Assembly: GCF_016901955.1 (NCBI RefSeq)
Contig: NZ_JACJLC010000025.1
Location: 1 to 44,149, forward strand
Direction of reading: 5' to 3'
Origin: Pseudoflavonifractor phocaeensis
GTDB taxonomy: Bacteria; Bacillota; Clostridia; Oscillospirales; Oscillospiraceae
DNA length: 44,149 nucleotides
Position numbers and translations under genes: made by a program. Of this stretch, positions 7,547-14,623 are shown one piece after another; position 1 is the stretch's first letter, and each line of letters starts with the position of its first letter. Below the pieces are notes generated by a model. The model ran no database searches. It saw nothing but the letters and a program-made list of their open reading frames with translations, and had not been told where the DNA came from.

Positions 7547-7575
7547 ATTATATATAGAATGAATCCGCTTGTCAA
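7547..7575 (-). promoter_or_regulatory. Consensus sigma-70-type promoter of the DUF3793-flavodoxin operon
   Basis: On the minus strand a perfect TTGACA (7570-7575) and a perfect TATAAT (7547-7552) are separated by exactly 17 bases. This is the strongest-looking promoter in the window, directly upstream of box D. Confidence 0.88.
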
Positions 7576-7625
7576 GAGGACGGATGGAATCTGTTGACAA
7601 AAAAATAGCGCATTTTGGACGCCTG

Positions 7626-7634
7626 TGTTATAAT
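7626..7634 (+). promoter_or_regulatory. Extended -10 promoter of the DtxR-family gene
   Basis: TGTTATAAT is an extended -10 (TGn plus TATAAT) 32 bases upstream of the regulator's start codon. There is no good -35 at 17 bases. A TTGACA at 7594-7599 is too far (29 bases). The promoter is divergent from the flavodoxin promoter, so boxes C and D could influence both. Confidence 0.6.
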
Positions 7635-7666
7635 AAGCAAAATGTCCGTTTTTTATGGAGGTTCCT

Positions 7667-8062
7667 ATGGCGATTCACGAATCTGGCCAGATGTATCTGG
7701 AAACCATTTATATTCTCTCTCAGAACAGCGCCTTCGTTCGGGCTATCGATGTAGGAGAACAGCTGGGCTTCACCAAACCCAGCGTCAGCAGAGCCATGTC
7801 CATTTTGAAAAAGGACGGATATGTGAATGTGGATGCTGACGGTGCGATCACCCTGACGGAGACCGGGCTTGCCATTGCTAAGACGATGTACACCCGCCAC
7901 ACGGTGTTGAGCCAGATGCTGATGGAACTGGGTGTGGACGAGAAGACCGCGACCGAGGATGCCTGCCGGATTGAGCATGTGATCAGCGAAAAATCCTTTG
8001 CGGCGGTGCAGGCGCACTTGGAGCAGGTAACGAAAATGCGGGAAGATGCGCACGGGCACTGA
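7667..8062 (+). CDS. DtxR-family metal-dependent repressor, short form with iron-type metal site
   Basis: A 131-residue regulator with an N-terminal winged helix (IDVGEQLGFTKPSVSRAMSIL is the recognition region) and a dimerisation/metal domain. It lacks the SH3-like third domain of DtxR/IdeR and so has MntR-like length. By alignment, the metal ligands are Met9, Glu12, His78, Cys100, Glu103 and His104. The ACRIEH signature and Met9 correspond to the DtxR Met10/Cys102/Glu105/His106 site, the iron type, not to the Asp8/Glu99 site of MntR. ATG at 7667 has GGAGG five bases upstream, better than the ATG at 7655. It is divergent from the box-controlled flavodoxin operon and the prime candidate to read the GTTAGC boxes (inference). 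Confidence 0.93.
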   Translation: MAIHESGQMYLETIYILSQNSAFVRAIDVGEQLGFTKPSVSRAMSILKKDGYVNVDADGAITLTETGLAIAKTMYTRHTVLSQMLMELGVDEKTATEDACRIEHVISEKSFAAVQAHLEQVTKMREDAHGH

Positions 8063-8140
8063 GCTTATGCAAATTTGGCGGACTTTGTTATCGAGCGGCA
8101 ACACGATAAGTGAATACCTGCCATCTGACACAGAAGACAA

Positions 8141-8176
8141 AATGCGGTGGAGCCTGGATATGGCCTCCACCGCATT
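8141..8176. terminator. Bidirectional terminator between convergent genes
   Basis: AATGCGGTGGAG and CTCCACCGCATT form a perfect 12-bp stem around a 12-base loop. It lies between the DtxR-family gene (plus) and the methyltransferase operon (minus). The minus direction ends in TTTTGTCTTC. The 8063-8306 stretch holds nothing else I can support. Confidence 0.75.
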
Positions 8177-8306
8177 CTTATGTGATCTGCACTTTTGAAT
8201 CAGGAGCGGCCTGCTGCTTGGGCTTTGTGTGAGTTCACCGCCAAGCGCATCTGCTCCATAGATCCAACCGCTCACGACAGATCGCTCTTATGTGGCTGCT
8301 GGCTTT

Positions 8307-8414
8307 TCAAAACAGTTCGGGCGGCTTTTTTGATTTTATGGCACACGCCAAGAATAGCGACGCAAACAGCAGAGCCGCTAACCCATAACCAAACGACTGC
8401 ATTGACATGTTCAT
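8307..8414 (-). CDS. 35-residue single-pass membrane peptide
   Basis: ATG at 8414 with AGAGG about 8 bases upstream; stop TGA at 8307. The product begins MNMSMQSFGYGLAALLF and has one hydrophobic helix (about residues 8-25) followed by a short positive tail. It is the last gene of the methyltransferase-HMA operon. The function is unknown. Its helix with a basic C-terminus is similar in design to the 26-residue peptide at 5204. I do not recognise a family. Confidence 0.55.
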   Translation of the reverse strand: MNMSMQSFGYGLAALLFASLFLACAIKSKKPPELF

Positions 8415-8451
8415 GTTAAAGCCTCTTTTCTGGCCGCTGCAGCCAATGAAC

Positions 8452-8697
8452 TCAACCGAATAGTCCTCTTTTTTTGTACGGCTCCTTCTGGATCGCTCCG
8501 ACCTCATACCCCGTGCCGCGAATGGCGTTCATGAGCGCCTCCGCGTCCAGTTCTGTTTCAGAGAGGATCACGGTCTGGTTTTTGCTGCGGGAGGAGTTTA
8601 CCTTTTTGACCGGGCAGGCTTTGCGTACGGCGTCATTGACATGGGCCTCGCACATCCCGCACATCATTCCGTTGACTTCCACTGTGTACTTCCACAT
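8452..8697 (-). CDS. HMA-domain metal-binding protein (metallochaperone-like)
   Basis: An 81-residue single-domain protein with the heavy-metal-associated fold pattern: VNGMMCGMCEAHV gives the MxCxxC metal site (Cys13, Cys16), followed by the expected hydrophobic pattern and a GYEV beta-4 element (about residues 62-67). It would bind a soft metal ion in the cytoplasm and pass it to a partner. Copper is usual for this family, but the context is iron-regulated. It lies 6 bases downstream of the methyltransferase gene and upstream of a 35-residue membrane peptide, in an operon headed by box E. A basic C-terminal tail (KEPYKKRG) is present. Confidence 0.92.
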   Translation of the reverse strand: MWKYTVEVNGMMCGMCEAHVNDAVRKACPVKKVNSSRSKNQTVILSETELDAEALMNAIRGTGYEVGAIQKEPYKKRGLFG

Positions 8698-8703
8698 GAT
8701 TTC

Positions 8704-9390
8704 TCATTCCTCCTTGACTTTTGAATGATTGAGCTGCGCGGACCGGACGGCGGTCTGCCGTGCCGCAGTCCGGTCATCCGGGATCTTCCTGGCCATCAGA
8801 CAGCACAGCGGCGCCAACGAACTTCCGAGAAGTGGATGGCGAACGATGGAATAGCCGCGCTCGGACAGGTATGCCATCAGCTCCCCGGCAGTCCAGACAT
8901 GATACACCCGAAAGCCTGACAGCCCCATGAACCAGAGCCGGAGTCTGGCGCTTCGGCTTTTGCCCCAGACAAAGGTGGGGGCGAACAGCCATCCCCCCGG
9001 CTTCAGAACCCGCCAGGCTTCCGCCAGAGCTTTTTCCGGGTGAAGCATGACATGGAGGGCGTTGGAGATCACGACCGCATCGAAGCTCTCCGGGCCGTAG
9101 GGCAGCTTGGTAGCGTCCTGGACGGAGAAATGGAGCCGGGACGAATGCACCTGCTTTTTGGCCTGATGGATCATTTCAGCTGAAAAGTCGGTTGCCTCCC
9201 AGCTCCGGACACATGGAGACAGCGGCACGGACAGCTGGCCTGTTCCGCAGGCCAACTCCAGCACATCCATGTCCCGTTTCAGAAAAGGACGCATTGCTTT
9301 GCAGATCTGCTGATAGGTCGCCTGAGAGCGGTGCATAAAGCCGGCGTAATGCCGTGAAAACCGCTCCCAAAACTGCTTGTTGTCATCCAT
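8704..9390 (-). CDS. Class I SAM-dependent methyltransferase
   Basis: A 228-residue cytoplasmic methyltransferase of the UbiE/Methyltransf_11 type. SAM-binding motif I is LELACGTGQLS (about residues 43-53), the acidic motif II is in ATDFSAEM, motif III is DAVVISNALHV, and there is a post-core VLKPGGWLF. The substrate is unknown. ATG at 9390 is preceded by GAGGTG at slightly long spacing. It is the first gene of an operon with an HMA protein and a tiny membrane protein, controlled by box E at its promoter. It is the first of five methyltransferases under the same type of box, which argues for a metallophore or metal-related substrate (inference). Confidence 0.92.
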   Translation of the reverse strand: MDDNKQFWERFSRHYAGFMHRSQATYQQICKAMRPFLKRDMDVLELACGTGQLSVPLSPCVRSWEATDFSAEMIHQAKKQVHSSRLHFSVQDATKLPYGPESFDAVVISNALHVMLHPEKALAEAWRVLKPGGWLFAPTFVWGKSRSARLRLWFMGLSGFRVYHVWTAGELMAYLSERGYSIVRHPLLGSSLAPLCCLMARKIPDDRTAARQTAVRSAQLNHSKVKEE

Positions 9391-9413
9391 ACAATATGGT
9401 CACCTCAACGACG

Positions 9414-9461
9414 GTTAGCATTTGCTAACTACATCATACTCTTTGTCGCAAGAAATTGCAA
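9414..9461 (-). promoter_or_regulatory. Promoter with GTTAGC box E upstream of the methyltransferase-HMA operon
   Basis: On the minus strand TTGCAA (9456-9461) and TATGAT (9433-9438) are 17 bases apart. The box GTTAGCATTTGCTAAC occupies 9414-9429, three bases downstream of the -10, covering the start site. This is the same arrangement as at the flavodoxin operon. Confidence 0.78.
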
Positions 9462-9521
9462 GATGCCACTATATTGGTTTTGTATGCTCTTCGGGATCAA
9501 TCAAGGGAAGAAGCTGGAACG

Positions 9522-9555
9522 AAGAATGACCGGGACACGCATCCCGGTCATTCTT
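9522..9555 (-). terminator. Terminator of ABC pair 1 operon
   Basis: AAGAATGACCGGGA and TCCCGGTCATTCTT form a perfect 14-bp stem with a 6-base loop, just downstream of the minus-strand ABC genes ending at 9575. The following bases are only moderately T-rich on the minus strand. Confidence 0.8.
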
Positions 9556-9574
9556 TTCTTTCGCACCTCTGCCT

Positions 9575-11314
9575 TTACCGGCACCAACCGGTGGGATTGG
9601 AGCGGGCGGTGATGAAGCGGCGGTAAATGCCCTCCTCCGCCATCAGTGTGTCATGGTCGCCGGCCTGAACGATGCGCCCCTGGTCGATAACCAGGATCTC
9701 ATCGGCGTGACAAATGGTATTGAGCCGGTGGGCAATGACCAGCAGGGTCTTGCCCCGGCACAGTTGGGTGATGGCCTCCTGGATGTAGCTCTCATTGTCG
9801 GCGTCCACGCTGGCAGTGGCCTCATCCAGAATGACGATGGGAGCATCCTTCAGAATGCAGCGGGCGATGGAGATTCGCTGTCGCTCTCCGCCGGATAGGC
9901 TGGCTCCACCTTCGCCGATGACCGTGTCAAAGCCGTCGGGCAGCTCCATGATGAAGTCATAGCATCGGGCTTTTCTGGCCGCCTCATAAACCTCCTCCCG
10001 TGTGGCGTCTGTCAGCCCCATGGCGATGTTGTTATAGACGGTATCCTGGAATAAGTAGACCCGCTGGAACACCATAGAGATCTGATCCATCAGATCAGAA
10101 AGAGAAATATCGCGGATATCCCTGCCCCGCACCAGGATCTGTCCCTGTTTGACATCCCAAAACCGGGAGAGCAGGTTGGCTACCGTACTTTTACCGCCGC
10201 CAGAAGGCCCCACCAGGGCCAGCATCCGGTTTTTCTCCAGCGTGAAGGAGACATCATGCAGCACCTCTTTCTCCCCGTATGCAAAGGTGACATTTCGGAA
10301 CTCTACCTCCGGGGCACCGCCGACTTTGGGTAAGGCCTCCCGGCCCCGGTCGGGCAGCTCCGGCTGGGCCAGTACCGCCTCGATCCGGTCCATGCATGCG
10401 TTCATCACCGTCAGGCGTGTGGCTTGGCTGTAGAGTGCCTTAATGGGGCCGAAGAGGTCAAAGACGAAGAGCAGGACACCCAGCAGGAAGGTGATGGAGA
10501 GCTGCCCCCGGCCATAGAGCCAGAGAGACAGGGGAATTATCAGCACCGAGCCCAGACCGCACACCAGATAGAGAGCCCGCATCCAGGGGGCCTGACTCTC
10601 CTCGAATTCGATGCTGACCTTGCGGCTCCGGGCGAAATTGTCGGTGAGCTCCGCGGAACGCTCTCCCAGCAGGTTGAAGGTCTTTGCGATGCCGATGCCC
10701 TCCACATAATCCAGCACTGCCCGCGTGAGAGCCTCGCTCTGCTCCTGTCGAACATCAGAGTGAGCCAGGGTGCTCCCCAGGGAAGCGCGGCCCAGCTGCC
10801 AGATGATCCCTACTACCACCAAGGCGGCCAGTCCCAGCCAGGGATTCAGGAAGGACAGCCACAGCACCAGGATGGCCTGGGCAAAGGTATAGCTCATCAT
10901 GTTGGCAATGTCGTGCATACAGTTCTCCTCAATGAACACCATGTCGGTGGATAGAACGGAGCTGATTTTGCCGATGTTGCCCTCAGTGAAATAGCCCATG
11001 GGCAGGCGGCGCAGATGCCGCCCCAGTTCCATGCGCAGATCGGCGAACACCATATATCCCGCCGCAGCTTGGAGCCGGTCGGCGATATTCTGGCACAGGC
11101 ACTCCAGCAGCACGCAGCCCACCGTGCCCACCGCCAGCCACAAGCACAGCCGTGCTGTTATGGTTCCCTGGAGAAAAGCGCTCAGGGCCAGGAAAGACAA
11201 GCCGATGGGGGCCTTGGACAGCATGGCCTTCAGGAACGCAAAGACAAAAGCCAGCTTGATCCGCCCCTGGTAGGAGCCGGATACGGACAGGATTCGTTTC
11301 ATCAGCGCGATCAT
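9575..11314 (-). CDS. ABC transporter, fused membrane-ATPase half (pair 1, second subunit; IrtB/YbtQ-like)
   Basis: A 579-residue half-transporter with an N-terminal six-helix exporter-type membrane domain (about 1-310) and a C-terminal ATPase. Motifs: Walker A GPSGGGKST (about 368), signature LSGGERQRIS (about 470), Walker B VILDEATASVD with catalytic Glu (about 490), H-switch IAHR. It would dimerise with the 11311-13062 product. ATG at 11314 overlaps the upstream stop (ATGA) and has AAAGGAGG 8 bases upstream. The fold is that of exporters, but pairs of this type under iron control include siderophore importers (IrtAB of mycobacteria, YbtPQ of Yersinia). Import of an iron chelate is therefore my inference. 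Drug or peptide export remains the alternative. Confidence 0.92.
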   Translation of the reverse strand: MIALMKRILSVSGSYQGRIKLAFVFAFLKAMLSKAPIGLSFLALSAFLQGTITARLCLWLAVGTVGCVLLECLCQNIADRLQAAAGYMVFADLRMELGRHLRRLPMGYFTEGNIGKISSVLSTDMVFIEENCMHDIANMMSYTFAQAILVLWLSFLNPWLGLAALVVVGIIWQLGRASLGSTLAHSDVRQEQSEALTRAVLDYVEGIGIAKTFNLLGERSAELTDNFARSRKVSIEFEESQAPWMRALYLVCGLGSVLIIPLSLWLYGRGQLSITFLLGVLLFVFDLFGPIKALYSQATRLTVMNACMDRIEAVLAQPELPDRGREALPKVGGAPEVEFRNVTFAYGEKEVLHDVSFTLEKNRMLALVGPSGGGKSTVANLLSRFWDVKQGQILVRGRDIRDISLSDLMDQISMVFQRVYLFQDTVYNNIAMGLTDATREEVYEAARKARCYDFIMELPDGFDTVIGEGGASLSGGERQRISIARCILKDAPIVILDEATASVDADNESYIQEAITQLCRGKTLLVIAHRLNTICHADEILVIDQGRIVQAGDHDTLMAEEGIYRRFITARSNPTGWCR

Positions 11315-13062
11315 GCCTCGTCGCCTCCTTTCTCCGCGGAGACACGCCAGGCAGCGGCTCCCTCGGCAGCCCGCCACAGTTTTTCATAGGCGGGGCAAGT
11401 CTTTCGCAATGTATCGTGGCGGCCGATCCCTGCCACCTTTCCTTGATCCAGCACTACGATCTGATCGGCGCCTACAATGGACTGAAGCCGATGGGCGATG
11501 ACGATGACCGTCTTGCCACGAATCACCTCGGCAATGGCGGCGTTCATTTTCTCCTCGTTCTCCGGGTCCAAAAAAGCGGTGGCCTCGTCCAGCACCACGA
11601 TGGGAGCGTCCTTCAAAATCGCCCGGGCCAGTGCGATCCGCTGCCGTTCCCCACCGGAAAGCCCTTTGCCTCCGTCGCCGGCCATAGTATAGATTCCTTT
11701 TTCCAGCCGCTCCAGGAACTCTCCGCACTGGGCACGTTCCGCAGCCGCCAGCACCTCCTCGTCGGTGGCGCCGGGTCTTCCCAGCCGGATGTTCTCCAAC
11801 AGGCTGGTGTTGAACAGGAACTGCTCCTGCGCGACGAAGGAGATCTGCTCATTCAGAGAGGCGAGGGACATCTCTCGCAGGTCTTGCCCCCCCAGCGTGA
11901 TGCGTCCGTCCGTCACATCGTAAAAGTGGACCAGCAGCTTGGCAAGGGTGGATTTCCCGCTGCCGGATTCTCCCACCAAAGCAGTGAGGCTCCCCTGTGG
12001 GACAGAGAAGGAGATGCCGTGGAGGACTTCGTCCTTTTCATAAGAAAACCGCACATTCTCAAAGCGGATCTGCAAATCGTTTCCGTTGAAATCCGTTTTT
12101 CCTTCTTTCAGGGGCGGAATATTGAACAGAGATTCCATTTGGTCAATCTTGTAGCTCAGCTGGGGCAGCACCGACATAAAGTTCATGGCCCGGACCAAAG
12201 GCGGCCCCACGGAAAAGGACATGCACAGTACCAGCGCGTAATCCGGCAGGGTGGAGGCGCCGGCGAGCACCAGATAGCCGCCCACCGGCAGCAGCACCAG
12301 CGCCACGCAGGGCAAAATGCTGGTGTAGAGGGCCATCCACAGCCAGCAGGCCCGGAACCAATCCAGAGTAAAATCACGGTAGTTTTTTACATCGGTCTCA
12401 AAGCGGTGATAGGACTCTCCGTCCCGGTTAAAGACCTTCACGACTTCCATGCCGTTGATGTACTCCACGATGGTGTTGTTCATTTTCTGCCCGGCGGCGT
12501 AGTAGTCCCCCATCTTGCTCATGCCGGAGCGGTACATCATGCCCATGGCCAACACGCCCAGGGGGAGGGAGCAGAGGGAAAGCAGGCCCAGCTTCCAGTC
12601 CGTGAGGAACATAGCCGCAAATACCACCACCGGCACCGCCAGATTGGACAGCCCTTCCGGCAGGGCGTGGGCCAGCAGCAGCTCCATGCTCTCGATGTCG
12701 TCAATGAACATTTTCTTCCAGACGCCAACGCCCTTCTCCTGGATCGCGCCCAGGGGCTGCTTTTCCAGCTTGCTCTGGAGATGGAGCCGGAGGTTTTCCA
12801 AAGTATGATAGGCGGAACGGTGGGACAGTGCCAGCCCCTCCACATAGAGAAGGCCGTAGAGGACCATGCACAGAGCCATGGCCCCGGCGTTGAACAGGGT
12901 TTCCTCCAATGTGAGACTGCCCCCAGTCAGCAGGGGTCTCAGCAGGCGGTAGAGGAAGAAATAGGGCAGCACGCTCATGGCCACGCCGGCCACCAGTACC
13001 AGAATGGAGGCATAAGTCGTCTTCCGGTGGCGTCCGGTGTAGCGCAGGACTTTTTGAAACAC
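11311..13062 (-). CDS. ABC transporter, fused membrane-ATPase half (pair 1, first subunit; IrtA/YbtP-like)
   Basis: A 583-residue half-transporter: six predicted helices (to about residue 310), then the ATPase with Walker A GESGSGKST (about 363), signature LSGGERQRIA (about 466), VVLDEATAFLDPENE (about 488) and H-switch IAHR. Both ATPase sites of the pair look catalytically complete. GTG at 13062 has AAGGAG about 8 bases upstream. It is led by box F (13080-13095), 18 bases from the start codon. It reads away from the TetR gene at 13132-13752. Its closest look-alikes in the window are the products at 14624 and 26306, which share the ETLFN/SLSHKA-type helix pattern and the EYIxGxEVxKAFN motif in the coupling region. 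Confidence 0.93.
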   Translation of the reverse strand: MFQKVLRYTGRHRKTTYASILVLVAGVAMSVLPYFFLYRLLRPLLTGGSLTLEETLFNAGAMALCMVLYGLLYVEGLALSHRSAYHTLENLRLHLQSKLEKQPLGAIQEKGVGVWKKMFIDDIESMELLLAHALPEGLSNLAVPVVVFAAMFLTDWKLGLLSLCSLPLGVLAMGMMYRSGMSKMGDYYAAGQKMNNTIVEYINGMEVVKVFNRDGESYHRFETDVKNYRDFTLDWFRACWLWMALYTSILPCVALVLLPVGGYLVLAGASTLPDYALVLCMSFSVGPPLVRAMNFMSVLPQLSYKIDQMESLFNIPPLKEGKTDFNGNDLQIRFENVRFSYEKDEVLHGISFSVPQGSLTALVGESGSGKSTLAKLLVHFYDVTDGRITLGGQDLREMSLASLNEQISFVAQEQFLFNTSLLENIRLGRPGATDEEVLAAAERAQCGEFLERLEKGIYTMAGDGGKGLSGGERQRIALARAILKDAPIVVLDEATAFLDPENEEKMNAAIAEVIRGKTVIVIAHRLQSIVGADQIVVLDQGKVAGIGRHDTLRKTCPAYEKLWRAAEGAAAWRVSAEKGGDEA

Positions 13063-13079
13063 AGTATCACTCCTTTTTA

Positions 13080-13095
13080 GTTAGTTATTGCTAAC
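13080..13095. promoter_or_regulatory. GTTAGC box F, leader of ABC pair 1
   Basis: On the minus strand the sequence is GTTAGCAATAACTAAC, identical base for base to box G in front of ABC pair 2 at 14592. One half-site is GTTAGC, the other AACTAAC. It lies immediately upstream of the ribosome site of the 13062 gene. Confidence 0.72.
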
Positions 13096-13106
13096 TTATT
13101 AGCGAG

Positions 13107-13131
13107 AAAAAAGCCTCCGCAGAGGCGTTTT
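13107..13131 (-). terminator. Terminator of the minus-strand TetR gene
   Basis: On the minus strand AACGCCTCTGCGGAGGC followed by TTTTTT starts at the TetR stop codon. GCCTC/GAGGC with flanking A and T runs makes a compact terminator. It insulates box F and ABC pair 1 from the TetR gene. Confidence 0.8.
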
Positions 13132-13752
13132 TCATCCCTTGGGGAATCCCAGGGCAGCGTACCAGTCAAAGAGACGGCAGACCAAAGTGCAGTGGCGCTG
13201 GATCTCCGGCCAGGCGAAGGCGTGGATAAAGGGCTCGTAAATGGTGGTCCAGAAGGCGGACAGGACTACATGGAGCTCCTCCTGCGTCATATCCACAGTA
13301 CACAAGCCCCGGCGTCTGGCCTCAGCATAGTAGGTCCAGGTGCCTTCCGTCATTTTCTCCACCCAGTCGTGCTGGAAGTTGGCGTAGGCAGTACCCTCCG
13401 CTCCGGTAAGCAGCAGCACAAAGCCATCCCGCCGCTCATTGAGAAAGCGGAACCACCACAGCATATATTCCTCATCCATATACCACGCCCGGATCAGATC
13501 TTCGTCGGAGAGAGCGGATGCCGGCACCGCCGTCCGCTCCTCATAAACAGCATCCAAATCCGCCACCGTATCCGCCACCACAGCGCGAAACAGCTCCTCT
13601 TTTCCGGCGTAACGCTTATAAAGGGCGCCGGTTGTCACCCCAGCCCGCTGGCAGATGGATTTCAGGGAAGCCTGCTCAAAGCCCAGCGTCCGAAACTCCT
13701 CTCTGGCGCTGTCCATGATCCGAGGGTCAATGGAAGTATCCGGTTTTGCCAT
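13132..13752 (-). CDS. TetR-family regulator (first of a divergent pair)
   Basis: A 206-residue repressor with an N-terminal helix-turn-helix (FRTLGFEQASLKSICQRAGVTTGALYKRYAGKEELF, shown here as the standard TetR_N pattern around residues 18-52) and a divergent all-helical ligand domain rich in aromatic residues (YMLWWFRFLNE). ATG at 13752 with GGGAGGG upstream is preferred over the longer frame. It is transcribed divergently from another TetR gene, with its own consensus promoter and a TGATAAT/ATTATCA operator just downstream. It likely represses itself and the adjacent ABC pair 1 or 2 until a ligand is present. The ligand is unknown. Confidence 0.92.
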   Translation of the reverse strand: MAKPDTSIDPRIMDSAREEFRTLGFEQASLKSICQRAGVTTGALYKRYAGKEELFRAVVADTVADLDAVYEERTAVPASALSDEDLIRAWYMDEEYMLWWFRFLNERRDGFVLLLTGAEGTAYANFQHDWVEKMTEGTWTYYAEARRRGLCTVDMTQEELHVVLSAFWTTIYEPFIHAFAWPEIQRHCTLVCRLFDWYAALGFPKG

Positions 13753-13770
13753 AACATCCCTCCCGACAAA

Positions 13771-13830
13771 TGATAATTTGATTACCGATAATCTGATTAT
13801 CAATATAGCATCCCTTTCTATCACTGTCAA
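13771..13830 (-). promoter_or_regulatory. Promoter and operator of the minus-strand TetR gene
   Basis: On the minus strand TTGACA (13825-13830) and TATATT (13802-13807) are 17 bases apart. Just downstream, 13771-13802 holds two TGATAAT/ATTATCA-type repeats (TGATAATnnGATTA in both orientations), a typical TetR double operator next to the start site. Confidence 0.75.
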
Positions 13831-13844
13831 GGGGAAATCCTCTC

Positions 13845-13904
13845 TTGACAAACTCGCTTTTTGGTTGTATATTCAAAACATCGTTTTGAAACACTGTTTT
13901 GAAT
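13845..13904 (+). promoter_or_regulatory. Promoter and operator of the plus-strand TetR gene
   Basis: TTGACA (13845-13850) and TATATT (13868-13873) are 17 bases apart. The palindrome TTCAAAACATCGTTTTGAA (13872-13890) begins on the -10 and is followed by a further GTTTTGAAT half-site (about 13896-13904). The sequence differs completely from the neighbouring operator, so the two TetR proteins should have separate targets. Confidence 0.78.
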
Positions 13905-13918
13905 TGCGAGGCGATATC

Positions 13919-14548
13919 ATGGCAAAGCAGATCGAAGGGGTCTATGAAAATGTGCTCAACTGCGCCCGGCAGGAGTTTTTGGAAAAAGGCTTTGCTCTGG
14001 CCTCCCTGCGGGACATCGCCAAGACGGCGGGAACCAGCACCGGCTCCATTTATACCCGCTTTACCGACAAAGCGGGATTGTTCCGGGCCTTGGTGGAGCC
14101 TGCTGCCGGAGAACTGAAGCGCCGTTTTTTGGAGATTCAGGAGTCTTTTCACCGGTTTGACGGCCAAACCCAGCAGGAGGAGATGGGGCGTTACACTGCC
14201 CATGCCCAGGAGGGACTGTTTGATTACATCTATGAGCACCTGCCGGAGTTTGAACTGCTGCTCCGCCGGGCCGCCGGGACGGAATATGCCCACTATATTG
14301 ACGAGTTGGTGGAGATCGAAGTCAGTTACACCTACAAATACATGGAGGTCATCGGCTGTGAGAGCGTTCGCTCCGGTCAGGTCACCGAGGACTTGATCCA
14401 TATCGTTATCACCGCCTACTTCAACGGAATGTTTGAGCCGGTGCGGCACCGCATGGATAAGGCCCGGGCGCTCCACTATATCCGCCAGCTCAACCGCTAT
14501 CACATGGCAGGATTTGAGACGATCTTTCATCCTGAAAACTTCCGGTAG
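13919..14548 (+). CDS. TetR-family regulator (second of a divergent pair)
   Basis: A 209-residue repressor with a TetR_N DNA-binding domain (LASLRDIAKTAGTSTGSIYTRF, about residues 26-47) and a helical ligand-binding C-terminal domain (about 60-209). ATG at 13919 follows GCGAGG at 8 bases. Its promoter overlaps a TTCAAAAC/GTTTTGAA operator, so self-repression is likely. It shares overall design with the 13132 gene, but the two sequences differ in both recognition helix and ligand domain. Downstream come a terminator, box G and ABC pair 2, for which it is the likely specific regulator. Confidence 0.92.
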   Translation: MAKQIEGVYENVLNCARQEFLEKGFALASLRDIAKTAGTSTGSIYTRFTDKAGLFRALVEPAAGELKRRFLEIQESFHRFDGQTQQEEMGRYTAHAQEGLFDYIYEHLPEFELLLRRAAGTEYAHYIDELVEIEVSYTYKYMEVIGCESVRSGQVTEDLIHIVITAYFNGMFEPVRHRMDKARALHYIRQLNRYHMAGFETIFHPENFR

Positions 14549-14551
14549 TGC

Positions 14552-14578
14552 AAAAGGCCGCTTTCCCGGCGGCCTTTT
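14552..14578 (+). terminator. Terminator of the plus-strand TetR gene
   Basis: AAAAGGCCGC and GCGGCCTTTT form a 10-bp stem around TTTCCCG, with the T-run inside the 3' arm. It separates the TetR gene from box G. Confidence 0.85.
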
Positions 14579-14591
14579 CATAGAACCAAAG

Positions 14592-14607
14592 GTTAGCAAT
14601 AACTAAC
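14592..14607. promoter_or_regulatory. GTTAGC box G, leader of ABC pair 2
   Basis: GTTAGCAATAACTAAC, identical to box F read towards its own gene, directly followed by TAAAGGAGG and the start codon of the 14624 gene. No clear -35/-10 was found between the terminator and the box. Confidence 0.72.
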
Positions 14608-14623
14608 TAAAGGAGGCTTATTT

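Noticed and set aside
7594-7634. TTGACA at 7594 with TATAAT at 7629 as a promoter for the DtxR-family gene
   Set aside because: The spacing is 29 bases, too long. An extended -10 without a -35 explains the TATAAT better.
7628-8275. 215-codon minus-strand frame across the DtxR-family gene
   Set aside because: Antisense to an unambiguous DtxR-family protein and spanning a terminator hairpin.
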